NCBI RefSeq assembly: GCF_030009775.1
Contig: NZ_JASCTH010000004.1
Span: forward strand, 1 to 64,000
Direction: 5' to 3'
DNA length: 64,000 nucleotides
From: Actinoplanes sandaracinus
Lineage (GTDB): Bacteria > Actinomycetota > Actinomycetes > Mycobacteriales > Micromonosporaceae
The notes beneath the pieces were generated by a model. The model saw only the letters and a program-made list of their open reading frames with translations, searched no databases and was not told where the DNA came from. A program made the translations under genes and the position numbers. Shown here one piece after another: positions 30,723-38,473 of this stretch; the stretch's first letter is position 1, and each line of letters begins with the position of its first letter.

Positions 30723-31276
30723 CCACCCTGTACGAGAACGCCGTGGACGTGCTCTCCACCTGGACCGCCACCTCGGAGGACGCCGAGCGGGCCCGTAAGC
30801 GGACCCTCGACCTGCTGGCCGACGGGCCGGCCGCGATGACCCGCGCGCACCGGCTCGGCCACGTCACCGCCAGCGCCCTGATCGTCGACGACGCGGCCCG
30901 GGTCCTGCTCTGTCTGCACGGCCGGCTGGGTCTCTGGATGCAACTGGGCGGCCACTGCGAGGCAGGCGACGAGACCCTGGCGGCGGCCGCGTTCCGTGAG
31001 GCGACCGAGGAGTCCGGCATCCCGGGGCTGATCATCGACCCGGCGCCGATCGACATCGACATCCACGAGGTCCGCTGCGGCGCTCAGGACGGCGCTCCGG
31101 CCGAGCCGTCGGTCCATTACGACGTGCGTTTCCTGCTGCGGGCCCCGACCGGCAGCGTCGAGCGGATCAGCGACGAGTCGTCGGACCTGGCGTGGTTCCA
31201 CCGGGACGCCCTGCCGTCGCCGCTGGCCTCCGGCACGATCCAGCAGATCGCGCCGGCTCTGGCCCGGCTGACGTGA
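30719..31276 (+). CDS. NUDIX hydrolase in the F420 operon
   Basis: NUDIX pyrophosphohydrolase of 185 residues. The full NUDIX box is present (GGHCEAGDETLAAAAFREATEESG, near residues 76-99) within a domain starting at about residue 48 (TASALIVDDAARVLLCLHGRLG). The N-terminal ~45 residues are helical and predicted soluble. The substrate is unknown. Overlap of its ATG with the cofE stop indicates translational coupling, so its product may act on a nucleotide intermediate or by-product of F420 assembly; that is inference. A strong hairpin closes the operon. Confidence 0.9.
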   Translation: MTTLYENAVDVLSTWTATSEDAERARKRTLDLLADGPAAMTRAHRLGHVTASALIVDDAARVLLCLHGRLGLWMQLGGHCEAGDETLAAAAFREATEESGIPGLIIDPAPIDIDIHEVRCGAQDGAPAEPSVHYDVRFLLRAPTGSVERISDESSDLAWFHRDALPSPLASGTIQQIAPALARLT

Positions 31277-31282
31277 CCGACG

Positions 31283-31308
31283 GGTTCCGGGGCCGTGGCC
31301 CCGGAACC
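31283..31308. terminator. Bidirectional terminator between the F420 operon and manC
   Basis: Perfect 12-bp stem (31283-31294 and 31297-31308) with a 2-base apex between the convergent NUDIX and manC genes. Confidence 0.75.
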
Positions 31309-31316
31309 TCCCGGCG

Positions 31317-32438
31317 CTAGATGTAACCGTGCTGGCCGAGCTCCTTGAGGTGGTCCACGAGCTGCTTGACCTCTTGGGCGCGCTCACGCGGGCACACCAG
31401 GACGGCGTCCGGAGTGTCGACGATGACCAGGTCACGCACGCCCATGGCGGCGACGAGGCGGCCCGACGACGGGACGACGACGAGGCCCTGGGTCTCCCGC
31501 AGCAGCACGGTGGGCAGCTGCTCCGGCGCGCCGCCGCGGCCCACGACCACGTTGCCGGCCTGGTCCGCGGTGAGGACCTCACCGAGGGTGTGGAAGTCGC
31601 CGACGTCGTTCCAGCCGAAGTCGCCCGGCACCGTTCCGACCCGGCCCACCGCGGCCGCGCCCTCCATCACCGCGTAGTCCACCGAGATCTTCGGCAGCGT
31701 CGGCCAGACGTCACCCATGACCTCTTCCTGCTCGGCCGTCCCCCACGCCTGGGCGATCCGGTTGATCCCGGCCGCGAGCTGCGGCTGCTGGCGGTGCAAC
31801 TCGGCCAGGAAGGCGTCGGCCCGCCAGACGAACATGCCGGCGTTCCACAGATAGGTGCCGGACTTCACGTAGCCCTCGGCCACGTCGTACGTCGGCTTCT
31901 CCTTGAACTCCTCGACCTTCATCAGCGGGCCGTCGCCCACCGCGTCACCGCACTGGAGGTAGCCGTAACCGGTCTCGGGCCGGGTCGGGGTGATCCCCAG
32001 GGTCATCAGCAGGCCCTGCTGTGCACCCTTCATGGCCGACCGGATGACGTCGGCGAAAGCCTCCTTGTCGGCGATCAGGTGGTCGGACGCGAAGGAGCCC
32101 ATGATCGCGTCCGGATCGCGCCGGGCGATCACCGCGGCCGCCAGGGCGATCGCCGCACACGAGTCTCGGGGGGACGGCTCGACGAGCACGTTCTCCTCGG
32201 GCATCGCGGCGAGTTGCCGGGAGACTGCCGCGGCATGCGCCACGCCGGTCACCACGAAGACCCGATCGGGGGAGGTAAGAGTGTCCAGCCGGTCAACCGT
32301 GGCCTGCAACAAGGAGGCCTCGGTGCCGGTCAGAGGGTGCAGAAACTTGGGATGACCGGCGCGGGACAGGGGCCAGAGACGGGTTCCGGTGCCCCCGGCC
32401 AGAACCACTCCGTACAGCACAGCCTGTTCGTCGCTCAT
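31317..32438 (-). CDS. manC: Mannose-1-phosphate guanylyltransferase
   Basis: Forms GDP-mannose from GTP and mannose-1-phosphate, completing the ManA-ManB-ManC route encoded in this window. The product is 373 residues and begins at ATG 32438 directly before the nucleotidyltransferase signature (YGVVLAGGTGTRLWPLSR near residues 9-26). Further landmarks are FVVTGVAHA, EPSPRDSCAAIALAA, FASDHLI, TGYGYLQCGD, FKEKPTYDVAEGYV, LWNAGMFVWRADAF and FGWNDVGDF. There is no C-terminal isomerase domain, as expected when manA is separate. The position equals Rv3264c. Confidence 0.95.
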   Translation of the reverse strand: MSDEQAVLYGVVLAGGTGTRLWPLSRAGHPKFLHPLTGTEASLLQATVDRLDTLTSPDRVFVVTGVAHAAAVSRQLAAMPEENVLVEPSPRDSCAAIALAAAVIARRDPDAIMGSFASDHLIADKEAFADVIRSAMKGAQQGLLMTLGITPTRPETGYGYLQCGDAVGDGPLMKVEEFKEKPTYDVAEGYVKSGTYLWNAGMFVWRADAFLAELHRQQPQLAAGINRIAQAWGTAEQEEVMGDVWPTLPKISVDYAVMEGAAAVGRVGTVPGDFGWNDVGDFHTLGEVLTADQAGNVVVGRGGAPEQLPTVLLRETQGLVVVPSSGRLVAAMGVRDLVIVDTPDAVLVCPRERAQEVKQLVDHLKELGQHGYI

Positions 32439-32460
32439 GCGGGGAAAGTTTAATAGACGA

Positions 32461-33606
32461 TCAAGACGAGACCCGATTCCACGTAGCCACATGAACCTCG
32501 GCGCTCGACTCCCAGGTGAATTCCTTCGCCCGGTCGAAGCCCGCCTTGGCCAACGTGCGGCGACGCTCCTCGTCGTGGAGCAGGTCGGCGAGGTCCTCGG
32601 CGATCCGTTCCGGCGCCTCCGTCGTATATGCGACAGCGTCACCGCCGACCTCGGGCAGGGAGAGCCGCGGCGTGGTCAGCACCGGAGTGCCGCAGGCCAT
32701 CGCCTCCAGGATCGGCAGGCCGAACCCCTCACCGAACGACGGGTAGCAGGCCACCAGGGCGCCACCGAGGAAACCGGGCAGATCCGTGTATCGCAGATAG
32801 CCTGGTCGCAGCAGCCGCAGGTGCGGTGGCACCTCGGCGACCGCCCGGTCGATGTCGTCGTCGTGGCCCTGACCACCGGCGATGACCAGGGCCGGCGGGT
32901 GCGGCCAGTCGGCGACCGCGCGGGCCCAGCCGCGGATCAGGTTGGGCACGTTCTTACGCGGCTCCTTGGCGCCGAGGAACGCGACGTAACCGGCGTCACC
33001 CAGGCCGAGGCGGGCCCGGACCCGGGCCTTCTCGTCCTCGGCCGGCGCGTGGAAGGCCGACTGGTCGACACCGTGATAAGCCACGTCGATCCGGGTCGGG
33101 TCGGCGTCGAGCAGCCGGATCAGCTCGTCACGGGTGGCCTTGCTGGGCACGATCACCCGGGCGGCCCGGCGCAGCGACGTCTTGATCGCGCTGCGGAAGA
33201 AGGTCCGCTTGGTGTGCTCGTAGTGCTCCGGCTCGGTGAAGAAGGTGGCATCGTGAACGGTGACGGTGACCGGGCACCCGGTCCGTAGGGGGCAGGTGTA
33301 GAACGGCGAGTGCAGCACGTCCGCCCCGGTCTGCTGAGCGAGCAGCGGCAGGCCCGTCTGCTCCCAGGCGAGACGGGCGGGCCGGTGCACGATCGCGGCC
33401 GGACCGGGGATCACTTCAGCACTCGGAAGCATGCGGCGGTAACGCTCCGCATCTGAACGCTGCGAAACGACGACGAGGTCGACACGATCGGGACTCGACT
33501 GCCCGAGGGCTCCGAGCAGTCCATCGACGTATCTGCCCACACCGCCGCGATCGGCGGGGACACTAGTGGCGTCGACGAGCACTCGCGGGGGGCGACCGGG
33601 GGTCAC
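32461..33606 (-). CDS. Family 4 glycosyltransferase
   Basis: GT-B glycosyltransferase of 381 residues. The N-terminal Rossmann fold begins VLVDATSVPADRGGVGRYVDGLL. The C-terminal nucleotide-sugar fold has FLGAKEPRKNVPNLIRGWA and the family EX7E motif in PSFGEGFGLPILEAMACGTPVLT. It likely transfers a sugar, perhaps mannose from GDP-mannose, to an envelope glycan; donor and acceptor are not readable. GTG at 33606 is supported by AAGGAG 8 bases upstream. It lies 22 bases upstream of manC on the same strand. In mycobacteria a different glycosyltransferase (wbbL) occupies this place. Confidence 0.88.
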   Translation of the reverse strand: MTPGRPPRVLVDATSVPADRGGVGRYVDGLLGALGQSSPDRVDLVVVSQRSDAERYRRMLPSAEVIPGPAAIVHRPARLAWEQTGLPLLAQQTGADVLHSPFYTCPLRTGCPVTVTVHDATFFTEPEHYEHTKRTFFRSAIKTSLRRAARVIVPSKATRDELIRLLDADPTRIDVAYHGVDQSAFHAPAEDEKARVRARLGLGDAGYVAFLGAKEPRKNVPNLIRGWARAVADWPHPPALVIAGGQGHDDDIDRAVAEVPPHLRLLRPGYLRYTDLPGFLGGALVACYPSFGEGFGLPILEAMACGTPVLTTPRLSLPEVGGDAVAYTTEAPERIAEDLADLLHDEERRRTLAKAGFDRAKEFTWESSAEVHVATWNRVSS

Positions 33607-33766
33607 GAGGCATCTCCTTGGCGGCTCTGACGGACCGATGCTGCGGTTTGGTACATCACCGTCGAGCGTACGCCTGGAACACTTCGAGCACGTGCCCGCG
33701 ACACCGCCGATCGTTGCGGTCCTGTCACGGCAACTACTGTGTGTGATCCGCCTATGGTGTGAGGCG

Positions 33767-34492
33767 ATGAAGACGACGATCCCGCAGGTGTTCACCGAGG
33801 CGGTCCGGCGCGATCCGGCCGCGCCTCTGCTGACCTGGTACGACGATGCCACCGGCGACCGCACCGAGCTGTCCGGGACGACCCTGGACAACTGGGTGGC
33901 GAAAACCGCCAATCTGCTGGTCGACGGAGTCGGTCTGGGCCACGGCGACGCGGTGGCCCTGCTGCTGCCGCCACACTGGCAGACGGCGGCGCTGCTGCTC
34001 GGCGTGTCGGCCGCCGGCCTGGCCGCCGACCTGGGCGGCGACCCGCAGCCGGTGGAGGCCCTGTTCACCACCCCGGACCGGGTCGAGGCGGCCGCGGGCT
34101 GGCGCACCCTCGACCGGTACGCGACCGGCCTGCTCCCTCTGGCCATGCCGCTGCGCACCCCGCCCGCGGGCTACATCGACTACGTCGCCGAGGTCCGCAA
34201 CCACGGCGACCACTTCCGCGGCGAGCCGGTCGCGCCCGCCGACCGGGCCCTGGCCGGCCCGGTCGAGTTGAGCCATCACGACGTCATCGCCGAGGCCGCC
34301 GGCCGGGCCGCCGAACTCGGCATCACCGCCGGAGCCCGGGTGCTGATCGACACCGCCGGTTACCCGGATCCGGCCGACTGGCTGCTGGCCCCGCTGGTGG
34401 CCGGCGCCTCGATCGTCCTCTGCGCCAACCTGGACACGGCGAAGACCGCGGCGCGGGCCTCCACCGAGAAGGTCAGCGTGATCCTGGCGTAG
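33767..34492 (+). CDS. TIGR03089 family protein (acyl-CoA synthetase-like fragment fold)
   Basis: Protein of 241 residues resembling the N-terminal part of an AMP-binding enzyme: LTWYDDATGDRTELSGTTLDNWVAKTANLLVDGVGLGHGDAVALLLPPHWQTAALLLGVSAAGLAADLGG. It lacks the P-loop-like SSGTTGxPK motif and the C-terminal domain, so it should not adenylate acyl groups. Such proteins sit near the manC/glycosyltransferase locus in many actinobacteria (Rv3268 position); the role is unknown. ATG at 33767 is chosen as the first start that leads directly into the conserved region. Its 3' end overlaps the convergent acetoacetyl-CoA synthetase gene by 20 bases. Confidence 0.82.
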   Translation: MKTTIPQVFTEAVRRDPAAPLLTWYDDATGDRTELSGTTLDNWVAKTANLLVDGVGLGHGDAVALLLPPHWQTAALLLGVSAAGLAADLGGDPQPVEALFTTPDRVEAAAGWRTLDRYATGLLPLAMPLRTPPAGYIDYVAEVRNHGDHFRGEPVAPADRALAGPVELSHHDVIAEAAGRAAELGITAGARVLIDTAGYPDPADWLLAPLVAGASIVLCANLDTAKTAARASTEKVSVILA

Positions 34493-36443
34493 CCCGTTCC
34501 CGGGCGAGGTCGGCGAAAGCGTTGAGGGAATCGGGGTTGGCCAGGGCGCCCTTGGCCGCCGCCGACTCCACCGGGGTGCCGGTGAGGATCCGTTTCACCG
34601 GCACCTCCAGCTTCTTGCCGGAGAGGGTGCGCGGCAGAGCGCGGACCTGATAGGCGGCGTCGGGGACGTGCCGGGGCGACAGCGAACCGCGCAGTTCCCG
34701 GGCGATGCGCCCGCGCAGGGCGTCGTCGAGTTCGGTGCCCTCGGTGAGCACGACGAAGAGCAGCAGTTCGCCGTTCGGGTCGTCGGGCTTGTCGAGGTGC
34801 ACCACGAGCGAGTCGGCGATCTCCGGCAGCGCCTCGACCACCGAGTAGAACTCGGCCGTCCCCAGCCGTACGCCGCCGCGGTTGAGGGTGGCGTCGGAGC
34901 GGCCGGTGATCACGCAGCTGCCGTCCGGGGCGATGGTGATCCAGTCGCCGTGCCGCCAGACACCGGGGAAGACGTCGAAGTAGGCCTCGCGGTACCGGGA
35001 GCCGTCGTGGTCGTTCCAGAAGCCGACCGGCATGCTCGGCATCGGCGCGGTGATCACCAGTTCGCCCAGCTCACCGATGACCGGCTTGCCCTCGGGATCG
35101 TAGGCCTCCACCCGGGCGCCGAGGCTGCGGCAGGTGATCACCCCGGCGCGGACCGGCAGCAGCGGCACCCCGCCGACGAAACCGGTGCACACGTCGGTGC
35201 CACCGGAGAGCGAGAGCAACTGGACGTCATCGGCGACCGCCTCGTAGACCCAGCCCCAGCCCTCGGGAGGCAGCGGCGCGCCGGTCGAGCCGAGGCCCTT
35301 CAGCCGCTTGCGCGGGGTGAGCCCGGCCTTGCGGCAGGCCATCAGGAACGGCGCCGACGTGCCGAAATAGGTGATCCCCGCAGTGTCGACCAGCTCCCAC
35401 AGGGCCTCCATCGAGGGCCAGCCCGGGTTGCCGTCGAAGAGCACGATCGCGGCTCCCACGGCCGGGCCGCTGGCCAGGTAGTTCCACATCATCCAGCCGG
35501 TGGTGGTGAACCAGAAGAACCGGTCGCCGGGCCCGAGGTCGTGGTGCAGCGCGAGGATCTTGAGGTGTTCCAGCAGGATGCCGCCGTGGCCGTGGACGAT
35601 CGGCTTGGGCAGGCCGGTCGTGCCGGAGCTGTAGAGCACGTAGAGCGGGTGGTCGAACGGCACCGGCTCGAACTCCAGCGGCTCGTCGCCCGGGGAGCCG
35701 CCCAGCTCGTGCCAGTCACCGCCGTCGCCGTCGAGATATCCGATGGTGATGACGTGCTCGATGGAACCGATCGCCTCCCGGATCGCGGCGATCTCGGCGC
35801 GCCGGTCGACGGGCTTGTCGCCGTACCGGTAGCCGTCCGTCGCGACCAGCACCTTCGGCCCGATCTGGCTCCAGCGGTCGATCACGCTGCGGGCGCCGAA
35901 CTCCGGCGCGCAGGACGAGAAGGTCGCGCCGAGGCTGGCGGTCGCCAGCATCAGCACATAGGTCTCCGGGATGTTCGGCGCGTAGGCGGCGACGCGGTCG
36001 CCTTTGCGCACCCCGCGGGCTTTCAGCCCGGCACGGACCCTCCGGACCTCGTCCCGCAGCTCACCGGCGGTCAGGGTGACCGGCGGACGACTTTGCGAGT
36101 ACGCCTGGACGACCGTCTCGTCATCGGCCAGGCCGGGCATCCGGAGCACGTTCTCGGCGTAGTTGAGCGTCGCTCCGGGGAACCAGCGCGCTCCCGGCAT
36201 GGCGTCGCCGGCCAGCACAGCCGTCGCCGGCTCGTGCGCCACCACCCCGAAGTAGTCCCAGATGGACTGCCAGAAGGCGGTCAGATCGGTGACGGACCAC
36301 TCCCACAGCGCCGCGTAGTCGGCGAACGAGAGCCCTCGCTCGGACTCCAGCCACGCCAGATAGCGCCCGACCCGGGAGGTGTCCCGGATGTCCGCCGGCG
36401 GCTCCCACAGCACTGTGCCCGCCGTCACCACACCTGTCGTCAT
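34473..36443 (-). CDS. Acetoacetate-CoA ligase
   Basis: ANL-superfamily synthetase of 656 residues, typical length for acetoacetyl-CoA synthetases. The N-terminal acetyl-CoA synthetase-like cap has FWQSIWDYFGV...GARWFPGATLNYAENVL. The phosphate loop is LYSSGTTGLPKPIVHGHGG, followed by FFWFTTTGWMMWNYL. The hinge region is GRSDATLNRGGVRLGTAEFY, and the catalytic lysine lies in RTLSGKKLEVPVKRIL. It activates acetoacetate for lipid synthesis or ketone use. ATG at 36443 is preferred over GTG codons just upstream, with AAGGTG 6 bases before. The hotdog thioesterase lies 20 bases upstream on the same strand. Confidence 0.92.
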   Translation of the reverse strand: MTTGVVTAGTVLWEPPADIRDTSRVGRYLAWLESERGLSFADYAALWEWSVTDLTAFWQSIWDYFGVVAHEPATAVLAGDAMPGARWFPGATLNYAENVLRMPGLADDETVVQAYSQSRPPVTLTAGELRDEVRRVRAGLKARGVRKGDRVAAYAPNIPETYVLMLATASLGATFSSCAPEFGARSVIDRWSQIGPKVLVATDGYRYGDKPVDRRAEIAAIREAIGSIEHVITIGYLDGDGGDWHELGGSPGDEPLEFEPVPFDHPLYVLYSSGTTGLPKPIVHGHGGILLEHLKILALHHDLGPGDRFFWFTTTGWMMWNYLASGPAVGAAIVLFDGNPGWPSMEALWELVDTAGITYFGTSAPFLMACRKAGLTPRKRLKGLGSTGAPLPPEGWGWVYEAVADDVQLLSLSGGTDVCTGFVGGVPLLPVRAGVITCRSLGARVEAYDPEGKPVIGELGELVITAPMPSMPVGFWNDHDGSRYREAYFDVFPGVWRHGDWITIAPDGSCVITGRSDATLNRGGVRLGTAEFYSVVEALPEIADSLVVHLDKPDDPNGELLLFVVLTEGTELDDALRGRIARELRGSLSPRHVPDAAYQVRALPRTLSGKKLEVPVKRILTGTPVESAAAKGALANPDSLNAFADLARERATPGSR

Positions 36444-36463
36444 CACCACACCTTAACGGCGCG

Positions 36464-36988
36464 TCATCCGGCCGCCGTGTGATGTTCCGCTCGGGCCTTC
36501 AGGATCGCCGCGCGGCGGGCCAGGCGGTGGTCACGGCGGATCATCGCCTCGGTGAACCGCCGCTTGTCCTCGTCGCCCTCGGGCAGCACCGGCGGCACCC
36601 GGCGCGGGTTGCCGGCCACGTCCACGGCCACGAACACCAGGTAGGCGGTCGCCACCGGGGTGGGCGCCGGGCCGACCGCGTCCCAGCGCTCCGCGGCCAG
36701 CTTCACGCCGACCTCCATCGAGCTGGTGCCGGTCCAATTGACCTGCGCGTACGCGTGCACCAGGTCACCCACCCGGACCGGCTCCAGAAAGACGATCTCG
36801 TCGATCGCGGCGGTCACCGCGGTGCCCCCGCTGTGCCGGGCCGCGGCGGCTCCGGCCACGTCGTCGACGAACTTCATCAGGACGCCGCCGTGCACGGTCC
36901 CGTACAGATTCACGTCGACCGCGGTCATGATCCGGCTGAGGGTGACACGCGACAGCGCGGTGGACCGGCCAGGGTGTTGTTCTTCCAT
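36464..36988 (-). CDS. Acyl-CoA thioesterase, hotdog fold (YciA/BACH type)
   Basis: Thioesterase of 174 residues. The hotdog helix segment DVNLYGTVHGGVLMKFVDDVAGAAAARH (residues about 25-52) carries the Asn/Asp and Gly residues of the acyl-CoA hydrolase family, followed by TAAIDEIVFLEPVRVGDLVHAYAQV and the charged C-terminal helix of YciA/ACOT-type enzymes. It hydrolyses acyl-CoA, with chain length unknown. It is likely co-transcribed with the acetoacetate-CoA ligase gene, so the pair may balance free acids and CoA esters. Confidence 0.88.
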   Translation of the reverse strand: MEEQHPGRSTALSRVTLSRIMTAVDVNLYGTVHGGVLMKFVDDVAGAAAARHSGGTAVTAAIDEIVFLEPVRVGDLVHAYAQVNWTGTSSMEVGVKLAAERWDAVGPAPTPVATAYLVFVAVDVAGNPRRVPPVLPEGDEDKRRFTEAMIRRDHRLARRAAILKARAEHHTAAG

Positions 36989-37047
36989 GATCGATACGGT
37001 ACGACGGCGTTCGCGGCTGTTGCCGGGGCCAGGTACCGTGCCGGACC

Positions 37048-38349
37048 ATGCGCCACGTCAGGTCGATCTTCTACGCACTCGTGCTGGGCCCCTCCATCTG
37101 GGTGCTCTGCGGCGTCGGCTTCACCCGCGACCTGAGCAGTCGCGGCCGCGAGTTGTTCGCTCCCGAGTCGTTCAGTGGCCTGCTGCTCCTGCTCTTCGGC
37201 GGCATCCTGTTCGCGATCCTCACCTTCGCACCGGTCTCCCCGGTCGGTCCGGTGCTGGCCGGCGCCGTCTATCTCGGTGTGACCTTCTGGGCGTGGAACT
37301 CGCCGCAGGCGTACGCGTCGCTCTGGGCTCCGGAGATCGCGAAAGAGAACTTCGACCTGAGCCGGCCCGGGTACGGCCTGGCCGCCGTGCTCGCGATCCC
37401 CCTGCTCGGGACAGCGCTGAGCGCTCGGCGCTGGGCCCGTTACGAGCCTCCGGTGCTGCCGATCATCGGTGAGATCGGCCGGTTCCGGGGCGCGGCGAAA
37501 GTGGTCGGCACGCCGGTCGCCGCCGAGCAGACCACGGTGATCCGCACCGGTGCGCCGGGCATGCCCGCCACCGTCGACGCGGACCGCACGGTCGCCTTCA
37601 ACGGGGGCTCGGATCGCACGATCGCCTTCCACGCCGGTGCGGGCTCCGACCGGACGGCCGTCATCGCGAGCGCGGAACCGACCATGGTCGTGGCCGACAA
37701 CAACCGCACGGCCGTCGTGGCCGACAACGACCGCACGGTGTTCGTGGTCCAGCCGCCCGCGGCGCCTTCGCCGGCCCCGGCGCCCCTCCGGCCGGCCCCG
37801 GCCGCCGAGTCCGAGCCGACCGCGCCCCGGATCCCGCCGGCCGCCCCGAAACCGGCCCCCGAGCCCGAGCCGGTCACGGTGCTCGCTCCGCCGTCGGCGT
37901 CGAAGCCGGCCCCGGGGTCCGAGCCGACCACGGTCCTCGCGATCGTGTCCGACAAGGCGGCCACGGCGGGGAAGCCCGAGGCCGTCACCCCGGCCGCTCC
38001 CGAACCGGCCGCTCCCGTGGCAGCCGCTCCTGAGCCGGCCGCACCCGTGGCAGCCGCACCCGAGCCGGCCGCTTCCGTCGAGCCGGTTTCTCCCGTCGAG
38101 AAGGACGAGGACACCTTCGTTCTGGCCGGGCCGCGCGAGGACCGTACCCAGGCATCGGTCGCCGACGCCGATCCGACCCGGCCTCTTCTCCTTCCGGCGA
38201 AAGCCGGGCCGTCGGCCGCGGCCGACGAACCCACCGTGCCGGGCGAACCGGTGACGCCGCCCGAGCAGGAGACCGAGCCGCTGCGGCTGCCGACCGAGCC
38301 GACCGTCGTGATCCCGGCGCAACGCCGCCCACCGGCCATCGAGTCCTGA
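37048..38349 (+). CDS. Membrane protein with DRT repeats and Pro/Ala-rich tail
   Basis: Protein of 433 residues of unknown function. Four hydrophobic segments lie in the first ~130 residues (SIFYALVLGPSIWVLCGVGF, LLLLLFGGILFAILTF, PVLAGAVYLGVTFWAW, GLAAVLAIPLLGTAL). Then comes a region (about 165-240) with repeated D/N-R-T motifs (DADRTVAF, GSDRTIAF, GSDRTAVI, NNRTAVV, DNDRTVFVV). The last ~190 residues are low-complexity Ala/Pro/Glu, including three AAPEPAAPVA units. The repeated Thr motifs could be sites for Ser/Thr protein kinases or FHA domains; this is a guess. No promoter or partner gene is evident. Confidence 0.7.
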   Translation: MRHVRSIFYALVLGPSIWVLCGVGFTRDLSSRGRELFAPESFSGLLLLLFGGILFAILTFAPVSPVGPVLAGAVYLGVTFWAWNSPQAYASLWAPEIAKENFDLSRPGYGLAAVLAIPLLGTALSARRWARYEPPVLPIIGEIGRFRGAAKVVGTPVAAEQTTVIRTGAPGMPATVDADRTVAFNGGSDRTIAFHAGAGSDRTAVIASAEPTMVVADNNRTAVVADNDRTVFVVQPPAAPSPAPAPLRPAPAAESEPTAPRIPPAAPKPAPEPEPVTVLAPPSASKPAPGSEPTTVLAIVSDKAATAGKPEAVTPAAPEPAAPVAAAPEPAAPVAAAPEPAASVEPVSPVEKDEDTFVLAGPREDRTQASVADADPTRPLLLPAKAGPSAAADEPTVPGEPVTPPEQETEPLRLPTEPTVVIPAQRRPPAIES

Positions 38350-38382
38350 GAGCTCGGCGCACCCTCCCCGAGCCGTGAACCT

Positions 38383-38409
38383 GACGGCGGCGGCCTGGCC
38401 GCCGCCGTC
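38383..38409. terminator. Bidirectional terminator
   Basis: GACGGCGGCGGCC pairs with GGCCGCCGCCGTC around a minimal apex between two convergent genes; CTTT follows on the plus strand. Confidence 0.6.
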
Positions 38410-38473
38410 GCGCTTTCCCCCGTGTGAGCGGGCGAGGCCGGCGCCCCGCCCGCCGCGAGCGCTGTGGCCGGAT

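Noticed and set aside
37550..38254. Arg/Pro-rich 234-codon frame on the plus strand
   Set aside because: Shadow of the 433-residue membrane protein gene in another frame.
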